A DNA stretch of 63,077 nucleotides, taken from contig JAAYCM010000080.1 in NCBI GenBank assembly GCA_012729765.1, forward strand, positions 1 through 63,077, given 5' to 3'. The stretch is from Chloroflexota bacterium. GTDB taxonomy: Bacteria > Chloroflexota > Anaerolineae > Aggregatilineales > Aggregatilineaceae. The notes beneath the pieces are model-generated. The model saw only the letters and a program-made list of their open reading frames with translations, was not told the DNA's origin and made no database searches. How positions within the stretch are numbered: the first letter of the stretch is position 1; each line of letters starts with the position of its first letter. The position numbers and the translations under genes were made by a program. Positions 8,887 to 16,046 of this stretch are shown one piece after another.

Positions 8887-10410
8887 ATGTTCAAGCTCAC
8901 CCGTTATTGTACGCTGTTGGTCGTGATGGTGCTCGCCTTCGGCGTGGCCGCGCCGGGCCTGGCCCAGGACGGCGAGAATGTCCTGATCATGGCCCGCGCC
9001 GCCGATACGACCGGCCTCGATCCGCACACGCAGACGGCCTTCGCCTCGCTGCGCCTGCTGGAACTGATCTACGAGCCGCTGGTCCAGCTTGACGCGGACC
9101 TCAACCTGGTCCCCGGCCTGGCCGAAAGCTGGGAGTTCTCCGAAGACGCCACGACGCTGACCTTTAACCTGCGCCAGGGCGTCACCTTCCATGACGGCTC
9201 CGTTTTCAATGCCGCCGACGTGCAGGCGACGTTCGAGCGCATCCTGGCTGAGGAAACCGGATCGGCCACTCGCGCCAACCTGCTCAGCATCGAGTCGATT
9301 GAGACGCCCGATGATTACACCGTCGTGCTCAATCTCTCGCAGCCGGACGTGCCGCTGCTGACCGCGCTGGCGACCGTGAACGCGGCGATCGCCTCGTCGG
9401 ACGTGATCGCCGGTGGTGATTTCGCCACCGACGTGATCGGTACCGGGCCGTTCATGCTCGAAAGCTGGAAGCCCGAAGAGACGACCATCCTCAACGCCAA
9501 CCCCAACTGGTGGGGCGAAGGCCCGTTTGTGGACGGCATCGAGATGCGTGTCATCCCCGACGAAGCCTCGATTCTGGCCGCCCTGCGCGCCGGGACGATT
9601 GACTTTGCGCTGCTCAACGACCCGCTGATTGCGACGCTGTTGATCGGCGACGAGAATATCATCCTCAACCGCGCGATCTCGATCTCCTATCACGTGCTCC
9701 AGCTCAACGCGGCCAACGAGCCGCTCGATAAGCTGGAAGTCCGCCAGGCGATCTCGTGCGCAGTCGACCGCCAGGAAGTGCTCGATACCGCCTCGCTGGG
9801 TGAGGGGCAGGTGATCGGCCCGCTGACCATCCCGGCCTATATGCTGCCGCTGAGCGAGTTCTTCTGCTATGAGCAGGACGTTGAGCGGGCGCGTGAGCTG
9901 ATGGCCCAGGCCGGGCTGGAAGATGGCTTCACGCTCAAGGTGATCGCCGCCAACGCCGAGCCGCCGACCGCGCTCTCTGAAGCCCAGACCATTCAGGAGC
10001 AGTTGGCCGCGATCGGGATCGAAGTCGAGATCGAGCCGCTGGAGCTGAGCGTCTATGTTGATCGCTGGCTGGCTGCCGACTTCGACGCGGCGGTCGCGCT
10101 CAATGGTGGCCGCCCCGACCCGTACACGATGTATGCTCGCTACTGGACGCGCGGTGGCAACCTGAACACGGTCGTCGGTTACATCGATGACACGGTCGAC
10201 CAGTTGATGGCCGAGGGCCAGGCCGAAACCGATCCGCTGCGCCGCCTCGAAATCTTTAGTGAGTTCCAGAAGCACCTGGTCGAGATGGCTCCCTGGGTCT
10301 GGCTGTACACCGGCTATGAGTACACCGCCCAGCAGCCCTATGTCAGCGGCTTCATTCCCATGCCGACCGACTCGCTCTACTCGCTGAGCCAGGTGCGGCT
10401 GGAGCGTTAG
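8887..10410 (+). CDS. Peptide/opine-type ABC transporter substrate-binding protein (SBP_bac_5)
   Basis: A 507-residue exported binding protein. A signal peptide (about 1-26, ending PGLAQ) is followed by the family-5 start ALIMARAADTTGLDPH-like strand, LAESWEFSEDATTLTFNLR and GVTFHDGSVFNAADVQATFE, all typical of DppA/OppA-like proteins. No lipobox cysteine is visible, so surface retention is unexplained. TAGGAGG precedes the ATG. It captures a peptide, nickel chelate or oligosaccharide for the two permeases downstream; the ligand cannot be read. A strong stem-loop separates it from the permease genes. Confidence 0.92.
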   Translation: MFKLTRYCTLLVVMVLAFGVAAPGLAQDGENVLIMARAADTTGLDPHTQTAFASLRLLELIYEPLVQLDADLNLVPGLAESWEFSEDATTLTFNLRQGVTFHDGSVFNAADVQATFERILAEETGSATRANLLSIESIETPDDYTVVLNLSQPDVPLLTALATVNAAIASSDVIAGGDFATDVIGTGPFMLESWKPEETTILNANPNWWGEGPFVDGIEMRVIPDEASILAALRAGTIDFALLNDPLIATLLIGDENIILNRAISISYHVLQLNAANEPLDKLEVRQAISCAVDRQEVLDTASLGEGQVIGPLTIPAYMLPLSEFFCYEQDVERARELMAQAGLEDGFTLKVIAANAEPPTALSEAQTIQEQLAAIGIEVEIEPLELSVYVDRWLAADFDAAVALNGGRPDPYTMYARYWTRGGNLNTVVGYIDDTVDQLMAEGQAETDPLRRLEIFSEFQKHLVEMAPWVWLYTGYEYTAQQPYVSGFIPMPTDSLYSLSQVRLER

Positions 10411-10442
10411 CCGCTCTCCGCTGGCTGTTTGTCAGATTGTCT

Positions 10443-10476
10443 GCGGGGCGTATGCCGGGCCTGGTATGCGCCCCGC
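10443..10476 (+). promoter_or_regulatory. Intercistronic stem-loop between binding protein and permease
   Basis: Arms GCGGGGCGTATGCC (10443-10456) and GGTATGCGCCCCGC (10463-10476) pair over 14 bp in RNA, including two G-U wobbles, with a 6-nt loop. No U-tract follows, so it is more likely an mRNA-stabilising or attenuating element than a full terminator. It ends 14 nt before the permease start. Confidence 0.75.
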
Positions 10477-10490
10477 CCGAAGGATAAGAT

Positions 10491-11456
10491 ATGCTTCGCT
10501 ATCTCGCACAGCGCGCGCTGGCGTTTGTCCCGACCCTGCTCGGCGTCTCGATCCTGATCTTTTTCGCGATCCGCATGGTGCCCGGCGACTCGATTGTCGC
10601 CATGCTCGGTACCGAGGCCGGAATGCTCAGCGAGGCGCAGCGCGCGGCCCTCGAACGCTATTTTGGCCTCGACAAACCGGCCATCGAACAGTATTTCGTC
10701 TGGCTCGGCAACGTGCTGCAAGGTGATCTCGGCTATTCGGTGCGGCACGGCGAGCCGGTGCTGTCGGTCATCCTGGCACGCTTCCCGGTGACGCTGGAAC
10801 TGGCACTAATGGCGGTGATCATCGCGTTGGCAATCGGCATGACCTTCGGCGTGCTGTCGGCGGTGTTCCACAACTCGATCATTGATCTGATCGGGCAGTT
10901 GTTCGCACTGATCGGGCTGGCCGCGCCCAACTTCCTGATCGGCACGCTGATCATTTACGTGCTCTCGGTCTACTTTGGGATTCTGCCCAATTCCGGCGAT
11001 TATGTGTCGCTGACCGAAGACCCGCGCCGCAACCTGGAACAGTTGATCTTCCCCGCGATCACGCTGGGGTTTGCGTTCTCGGCCTCGGTGATGCGTATGA
11101 CGCGCTCGGCCATGCTGGAAGTGCTGGGCGAAGACTATGTGCGCACGGCGCGCAGTAAGGGTTTGCGCGAGCACGTGGTCGTTTCGCGCCACGCCCTGCG
11201 CAACGCCCTGATCCCGGTCGTGACGCTGGTCGGCGTCGAGATGGGCTATCTGCTCGGTGGCGCGGTGATCGTCGAGGAAATCTTCACGCTGCCCGGCATC
11301 GGGCGGCTGGCCTATAACGCCATCTCGCAGCGCGATTATGCGCTGGTGCAGGGCGTGACGCTGTTTATCGCGCTCAATTTCGTCGTGATCAATCTGATCG
11401 TCGATTTCGTGTATACGCTGCTCGACCCGCGAATCTCTTATGTCAAGCATCGCTAA
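10491..11456 (+). CDS. DppB-type ABC transporter permease
   Basis: A 321-residue inner-membrane permease. It starts MLRYLAQRALAFVPTLLGVS, the usual DppB entry helix, carries about six membrane segments, and has the cytoplasmic EAA-type loop RHALRNALIPVV followed by EEIFTLPGIGRL. It should pair with the DppC-type protein encoded next, whose start overlaps its end by 17 nt. ATPase genes (DppD/F) are absent from the window, so the energising subunits must be encoded elsewhere. Confidence 0.93.
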   Translation: MLRYLAQRALAFVPTLLGVSILIFFAIRMVPGDSIVAMLGTEAGMLSEAQRAALERYFGLDKPAIEQYFVWLGNVLQGDLGYSVRHGEPVLSVILARFPVTLELALMAVIIALAIGMTFGVLSAVFHNSIIDLIGQLFALIGLAAPNFLIGTLIIYVLSVYFGILPNSGDYVSLTEDPRRNLEQLIFPAITLGFAFSASVMRMTRSAMLEVLGEDYVRTARSKGLREHVVVSRHALRNALIPVVTLVGVEMGYLLGGAVIVEEIFTLPGIGRLAYNAISQRDYALVQGVTLFIALNFVVINLIVDFVYTLLDPRISYVKHR

Positions 11457-12315
11457 CAGCCTGGATGTCCGCGCCAAAGAGCCGGGCCTGTTCCGCCGCT
11501 TGCTGCGCAGCCGCAGCGGGGCGGTCGGCATCCTGCTCATTACCTTCTATCTGGTCGTGGGCCTGTTGGGTGCGCTCGGCCTGACTCCGTTCCCCCCCAC
11601 CGAGCAGCATCCTGAGCGCCTGCAAGAGCCGGACTCGACCTACATCATGGGCACCGATCTGCATGGCCGCGATATCGCCAGCCGCATTATGGACGGCGCG
11701 ACCAACTCGCTGCGCGTGGCGCTGCTCTCGGTGGCCCTGGCCGGGACAGCCGGAACGCTGATCGGCACCTTCTCCGGCTATGTCGGGGGTCTGCTCGACA
11801 ACGTGATCATGCGCATCATGGACGTATTCTTCGCCTTCCCGGCGATCCTGCTCGCGCTGCTGGTGGTGGTCGTGCTGGGGCCGGGGCTGACCAATACCAC
11901 GCTGGCGATCGCGATCGTCTATATGCCGATCTTCGCGCGCGTGGCGCGTGGCCCGGCGCTGGCGGTGCGCGAGATGGAATTCGTCACGGCGGCGCGCTGC
12001 ATCGGCATCCCCCACTGGCGGATTCTGCTGCTGCACGTGCTTCCCAACACGCTCGCCCCGCTGATCGTGCAGGTGAGCCTGGCGCTGTCGTGGTCGCTGC
12101 TGACCGAAGCCGGGCTGAGCTTTCTCGGCCTGGGGACGCGCCCGCCGCAGGCGTCGTGGGGGGTGATGCTCAGCGAGAGTCGCGGCATCTCGGAGATCGC
12201 GCCCTGGCTGATGATCTATCCCGGTCTGGCGATCATGCTGGGCGTGCTCGGCTTTAATCTGTTGGGCGACGGCCTGCGCGACACGCTCGATCCCCGGTTG
12301 CGCGGGCGACGCTGA
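11440..12315 (+). CDS. DppC-type ABC transporter permease
   Basis: A 291-residue permease partner of the preceding protein. It has the DppC N-terminal cytoplasmic segment and first helix, GTDLHGRDIASRIMDGATNS, and the EAA loop LHVLPNTLAPLIVQ followed by TEAGLSFLGLGTRPPQASWG, all standard for the family. The 17-nt overlap with the upstream gene implies translational coupling. The operon seems to end here; pyrF follows after 76 nt with its own candidate promoter. Confidence 0.93.
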   Translation: MSSIANSLDVRAKEPGLFRRLLRSRSGAVGILLITFYLVVGLLGALGLTPFPPTEQHPERLQEPDSTYIMGTDLHGRDIASRIMDGATNSLRVALLSVALAGTAGTLIGTFSGYVGGLLDNVIMRIMDVFFAFPAILLALLVVVVLGPGLTNTTLAIAIVYMPIFARVARGPALAVREMEFVTAARCIGIPHWRILLLHVLPNTLAPLIVQVSLALSWSLLTEAGLSFLGLGTRPPQASWGVMLSESRGISEIAPWLMIYPGLAIMLGVLGFNLLGDGLRDTLDPRLRGRR

Positions 12316-12337
12316 ACTAGGGCACAAAAAACTGGGG

Positions 12338-12357
12338 TATACTGAAGAACATCTTCA
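12338..12357 (+). promoter_or_regulatory. Candidate -10 box and 6-3-6 inverted repeat before pyrF
   Basis: TATACT (12338-12343) resembles a -10 box, with a poor -35. Directly downstream is a perfect inverted repeat TGAAGA-ACA-TCTTCA (12343-12357), placed where an operator would block transcription initiation, or a short leader hairpin would form. No regulator can be assigned. Confidence 0.4.
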
Positions 12358-12391
12358 AGTTTAAGTGATTTTTAAAGGTCAGGAAAACCTC

Positions 12392-13222
12392 ATGAGCTTT
12401 ATTGAAAAGCTGCACACTGCCCAACAACAACGCGATTCCTGGCTGTGCATCGGGCTGGATCCCACCGCTGACCAGATACCCTCCAATCTGGACGTCTTGA
12501 CGTTCAGCAAGCGGATTGTGGATGCGACGCTGGACTATGTCTGCGCCTACAAGCCCAGCCTCGCCTTTTATCTGGCCTGGGGGCCGGACGGTATCCACGC
12601 CCTGCAAGAGGTGATCGCCTACATCCCGCCCGAAATCCCGGTCATTCTCGATGCCAAGTTCGGCGACATCGACTATGCCGCCGGGCACTACGCGCGCGCC
12701 GCCTTTGAGATGCTGGGGGCCGATGCGGTCACGGTCAGCCCCTATGTCGGGATGGACGCTGTTACACCGCTGCTGCGTTATGAGGGCAAAATGGTCTTCG
12801 TGCTGGTGCGCTCGGCCAATACCACCGGCAACGATTTCCAGCTCTGGCCCAACGATTCGTCCCCCCTGTTCCGCTATGTCACGGCCCAACTGAACACGCT
12901 GGCCGATAAGTATCCCGATCAGATCGGGCTGGGTGTGGCCGCGACGCAGGCCCGCGACCTGGGGCGCATCCGCTGCTGGGCACCCTCTTTACCGTTTCTG
13001 ATTCCGGGATTGGGCGCGCAGGGGGGCGATCTGAATACCTCGGTTGAGCAGGGCCTGTCGCGCGACGGCACCGGCCCGCTGTTGAGCGTGACGCGCTCGA
13101 TCATCTATGCCAGCACCGGGGATGACTTTGCCGAGGCGGCCCGCCAGGCAGCCCACGACTGGAGCCAGCGGATTCGCCTGACGCGCGCCGGCCACCCGAC
13201 GCCGTCCGGCCAGGAACGCTAG
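12392..13222 (+). CDS. pyrF: Orotidine 5'-phosphate decarboxylase (type 2)
   Basis: A 276-residue enzyme that decarboxylates OMP to UMP, the last step of pyrimidine synthesis. The catalytic motif is LDAKFGDID (Asp-Lys-Asp array), preceded by YKPSLAFYL, with VSPYVGMDAV in the middle and IPGLGAQGGD near the end, as in the longer mycobacterial/Chloroflexi-type subfamily. The ATG at 12392 follows AGGAAAACCTC; an upstream GTG at 12365 is less likely. The cyclase gene follows 8 nt later, suggesting cotranscription. Confidence 0.93.
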   Translation: MSFIEKLHTAQQQRDSWLCIGLDPTADQIPSNLDVLTFSKRIVDATLDYVCAYKPSLAFYLAWGPDGIHALQEVIAYIPPEIPVILDAKFGDIDYAAGHYARAAFEMLGADAVTVSPYVGMDAVTPLLRYEGKMVFVLVRSANTTGNDFQLWPNDSSPLFRYVTAQLNTLADKYPDQIGLGVAATQARDLGRIRCWAPSLPFLIPGLGAQGGDLNTSVEQGLSRDGTGPLLSVTRSIIYASTGDDFAEAARQAAHDWSQRIRLTRAGHPTPSGQER

Positions 13223-13230
13223 GCAGGGAC

Positions 13231-14034
13231 ATGGCCAAAGTCAGATTTAAGCGCATGTGGGTTGATCCCGAAACGGTCTGGGGCGAGTGGTTTTCTACCG
13301 ATGCGTTTGGGGTCGATAAGCGTCTGCGCCGCGTCTTCTACCTGCTGCCGCACGATCCGCGCTGCAAGTTCTGTAACGCTCCGTTTCAGGGTATGGGAGC
13401 GCTTGCCGTGCGGGCGCTGTTTGGCAAGCGCCGCTCCGATCTGAATCCCAACTTCTGCAACCTGTGCGACGAAGCATCGCGCCGGTTTCCCGGCGGGTCC
13501 GAGGTCGAGATGTCGATGCTGTTCGCCGATGTGCGCGGCTCGACGGCGCTCTCCGAGCAGATGAGTCCGACCGAGTTCAGCCGGTTGATCAACCGCTTTT
13601 ACACGCAGGCGACAAAGGTCATTGCGGAAGAGGACGGGCTGGTCGAGAAGCTGGCGGGCGATTCGGTGGCTGCATTCTGGGGCGCGGGATTCGCCGGGCC
13701 GCACTACGTTGTACGGACGGTTAAGGTCGCGCAGAAGCTCCTGCGGGTGATGGCGCAGCAGGCGATCCCGATCGGTATTGGCGTGCACATGGGCGTCGCG
13801 TTCTTCGGCGCAATGGGCACTGCCGATGGCCTGACCAATATCTCGGCTATCGGCGACGAGGTCAACACGGCAGCGCGGCTGGCCTCACAGGCGGCAGCCG
13901 GCGAGATCATCATTAGCGAGCGGGCGCTCCACCAGGCCGGGATCGACGGCAGCGATCTGGAGTCGCGCAGCCTGGAGCTGAAAGGGATCAGCGAGCCGGT
14001 GCGCGTGCGCGTCATGCACGCGCGGCAGGGATAG
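13231..14034 (+). CDS. Class III adenylate/guanylate cyclase with Cys4 N-terminal module
   Basis: A 267-residue soluble protein. The catalytic domain starts near 92: LFADVRGST carries metal-binding D100 and EKLAGDS carries D144, with IGDEVNTAARLA forming the purine/ribose side. Before it, C45-x2-C48 and C76-x2-C79 suggest a zinc ribbon. It probably makes cAMP or cGMP; which one is not settled by the residues I can place. It has no membrane segment or sensor beyond the Cys4 region. It lies 8 nt after pyrF and converges with the ABC-2 permease gene. Confidence 0.88.
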   Translation: MAKVRFKRMWVDPETVWGEWFSTDAFGVDKRLRRVFYLLPHDPRCKFCNAPFQGMGALAVRALFGKRRSDLNPNFCNLCDEASRRFPGGSEVEMSMLFADVRGSTALSEQMSPTEFSRLINRFYTQATKVIAEEDGLVEKLAGDSVAAFWGAGFAGPHYVVRTVKVAQKLLRVMAQQAIPIGIGVHMGVAFFGAMGTADGLTNISAIGDEVNTAARLASQAAAGEIIISERALHQAGIDGSDLESRSLELKGISEPVRVRVMHARQG

Positions 14035-14054
14035 GGCTGCCGTGCCTGTTTTGG

Positions 14055-15170
14055 CTAGCGCTGCGGCTCCCAGCGGAAGAAGCGCACCGCCAGCGCCGTG
14101 CACACCACCAGCCACACCCCCAGCACCAAAATGTTACGCGTCATGCTGAAGGTCGGGTTGTGATCGACCATCAACTGGCGCAGCCCGTCGGCCAGATAGG
14201 TCAGCGGAATCGCATCCACCAGCGGGCGGATCCAACCGGGAATGCGCCACAATGGGACCAGCGTGCCGGACAGCAGCGTAAAGAGCAGGAACGGTACGCC
14301 AACCAATGCCTGGGCGGATTCTTCGGTGCGGGCCAGCGCCGCCAAGGCGTACCCAAACGTGATGAACATCGCCGCACCGAGCAGCACCATACCCACCAGC
14401 CCTGGCAGATTGCCTGTGACGAGCGGCACGTTGAAGATGAAGTGCCCAATCGTGATCACCGCCACCGCCTGGATCACGGCCACCGTCAGCCGGAAAGCGA
14501 TCTGTGCGGCCAGCATCGTGGTGCGCGTGAGTGGGGTCGCACCCATGCGCCGCAGGATCGCTTTCTCGCGCAGGCTGATCAATGGCACAGCCGTGATGTA
14601 CAGCCCGTTTAGCAGCAGCGCCATCGCCAGGATGCCGGGCAGCATATAGTCCACTGTGCGCAGGCCCTCGCTCACCGACGCCTCGGATTGCAGCGACAGC
14701 AGGGGCAGGCTGCCGCTGATCTGCGCCTCGATACCCGCCAGCGTCTCGCTTACCACACTGACCACCGCCTGCGCGTTGGCCGAGGTGGGATCGTAGTGCA
14801 CCGCGACTGGCACCTGCTCGCCCGGATCGGTGATCGCGCCGTCGTACCCGACCAGCGCTACCCCTGCCTGCGCCGGGATGATCACGACCGCCTCGCGCCG
14901 TCCGGCTTCCAATTCATCTAGTTCGTCCTGGCGGCTGCCCTCGGACACCTGCAGCGCCGCGTTCCGCCGGAAACCCTCGACCAGCGGCTCCCCGGCAGGC
15001 CCGGCCTCGTTGACCACACCAACACGAAAGAAAATTTTGCCGCTGCTGGAGAAGATCACGCCGACGGCCAGCGCAAGCAGCACCGGAAACATCATCGACC
15101 ACAACAGGGCGGTCGTATCGCGCCGCCATTCGTGTAGGCTGGCGAGATAAAGCTGTCCAAATGCGCGCAT
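14055..15170 (-). CDS. ABC-2 type transporter permease
   Basis: A 371-residue membrane protein. One membrane helix (about 20-40) is followed by a large extracytoplasmic domain (FRVGVVNEAGPAGEPLVEGF onwards), then five closely spaced helices with the ABC-2 motif LREKAILRRMGATPLTR. It resembles YhgE/YadH-like or DrrB-type exporters of drugs or lipids. The ATG at 15170 starts the conserved N-terminus; an open extension to 15383 is rejected. The partner ATPase gene is not adjacent: the upstream neighbour on this strand is a small hypothetical gene. Confidence 0.85.
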   Translation of the reverse strand: MRAFGQLYLASLHEWRRDTTALLWSMMFPVLLALAVGVIFSSSGKIFFRVGVVNEAGPAGEPLVEGFRRNAALQVSEGSRQDELDELEAGRREAVVIIPAQAGVALVGYDGAITDPGEQVPVAVHYDPTSANAQAVVSVVSETLAGIEAQISGSLPLLSLQSEASVSEGLRTVDYMLPGILAMALLLNGLYITAVPLISLREKAILRRMGATPLTRTTMLAAQIAFRLTVAVIQAVAVITIGHFIFNVPLVTGNLPGLVGMVLLGAAMFITFGYALAALARTEESAQALVGVPFLLFTLLSGTLVPLWRIPGWIRPLVDAIPLTYLADGLRQLMVDHNPTFSMTRNILVLGVWLVVCTALAVRFFRWEPQR

Positions 15171-15407
15171 AGCTGGCCTGCTTTCGGTGCGTGGGGATAC
15201 ACAACGCTTCCAGCATAGCACCGTCCTGCCCCGGCGCGCCTGACTCTCACCCCATGCTCGGCTGACGCGCCATGGGAAAAATGAGGGATGCTGGGTTAGC
15301 TGTGGGATGACGTGGGAAGGGAAGTGCTCAAGCAGGGAGACGACCAGCACAGGGGTCCAAAACAGACGGGCGAGCCTGAGCACGCCCGGTACTCAACTCG
15401 CCCGTTT

Positions 15408-15599
15408 CTAGCCGTAACATTCGGCCCGCTCAGCAATTGGCTTGTGGGGCCGCCTAAGCCGGATAGCTGCCAGCCAGCGACGCGGCGCGCGTGCCTCGCG
15501 GCAGCGGTGGGTGCGGAGCCACCGATTCTGTTTCTCAGCCCACGCGATCATTTCGTCGTGGCGCAGTTTTCCCAGTTGATAAGTGAAGATCGGGTCCAT
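15408..15599 (-). CDS. Small basic hypothetical protein
   Basis: A 63-residue open frame, ATG after GGAGACAGAAC. The N-terminus (DPIFTYQLGKLRHDEMIAWA) looks like an amphipathic helix and resembles small proteins I recall as common in Chloroflexota and Actinobacteria; the C-terminal half is arginine-rich. No function can be assigned. The good ribosome site supports it. Confidence 0.5.
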   Translation of the reverse strand: MDPIFTYQLGKLRHDEMIAWAEKQNRWLRTHRCREARAPRRWLAAIRLRRPHKPIAERAECYG

Positions 15600-15653
15600 G
15601 TTCTGTCTCCTTATTCGTCAATCTCATGCTGCCCTGTGGTCGTCAGCACTGCT

Positions 15654-15908
15654 TTAGATGTTGGCACCGCGCAGCGTTTGCTGGCACGGGACTTCGCTTG
15701 TGCTGGGCTTGCGCCCAGGGTTGGTCGCCGGGGTCGCCGGTGCCTGTGCGTCTGGCTGCGCCTGGGCGCTGTGGTTGCTGTGACCGCTGGCCCGGTTGAA
15801 GAGCGTTTCGCCGTTGAGGAACTGCGTCACCGGCTGCTGCATCTCGCCGTCCACTGTTTCCAGCCATTGCCCGGCTTTCCGGTCAAGTTTGCTCAAGAGG
15901 TTCTTCAT
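15654..15908 (-). CDS. Small hypothetical protein
   Basis: An 84-residue open frame starting at an ATG preceded by GAGGGCGGCACG. The first 35 residues (LLSKLDRKAGQWLETVDGEM) are helix-like, the remainder is a low-complexity Ala/Pro/Gln/Ser tail. A perfect 15-bp palindrome lies 24 nt upstream. It may form a unit with the 63-residue gene 54 nt downstream. No family recognised. Confidence 0.42.
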   Translation of the reverse strand: MKNLLSKLDRKAGQWLETVDGEMQQPVTQFLNGETLFNRASGHSNHSAQAQPDAQAPATPATNPGRKPSTSEVPCQQTLRGANI

Positions 15909-15931
15909 CGTGCCGCCCTCGTTGCGCTCAG

Positions 15932-15946
15932 GATGATGACATCATC
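15932..15946. promoter_or_regulatory. 15-bp palindrome upstream of the small hypothetical gene
   Basis: GATGATG-A-CATCATC is a perfect inverted repeat centred at 15939, 24-38 nt upstream of the start codon at 15908. Operator-like in size and position; the binding protein is unknown. Confidence 0.35.
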
Positions 15947-15990
15947 ATACGCGACGGGCGGTGGTAGTGTGATCTACCTAAGGTGGTATT

Positions 15991-16035
15991 CCGGCGCGCC
16001 AACCAGGGGTATTTTGCAGAGGTATGGCGCGCCGG
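15991..16035. repeat. 11-bp perfect inverted repeat, possible 3' hairpin of the LuxR gene
   Basis: CCGGCGCGCCA (15991-16001) and TGGCGCGCCGG (16025-16035) are exact inverted copies with a 23-nt spacer. They start 11 nt past the LuxR-type gene stop. There is no U-tract on the minus strand, so it may serve as a transcript-end hairpin, a protein site or a barrier between genes. Confidence 0.5.
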
Positions 16036-16046
16036 ATTCGAGCGGG

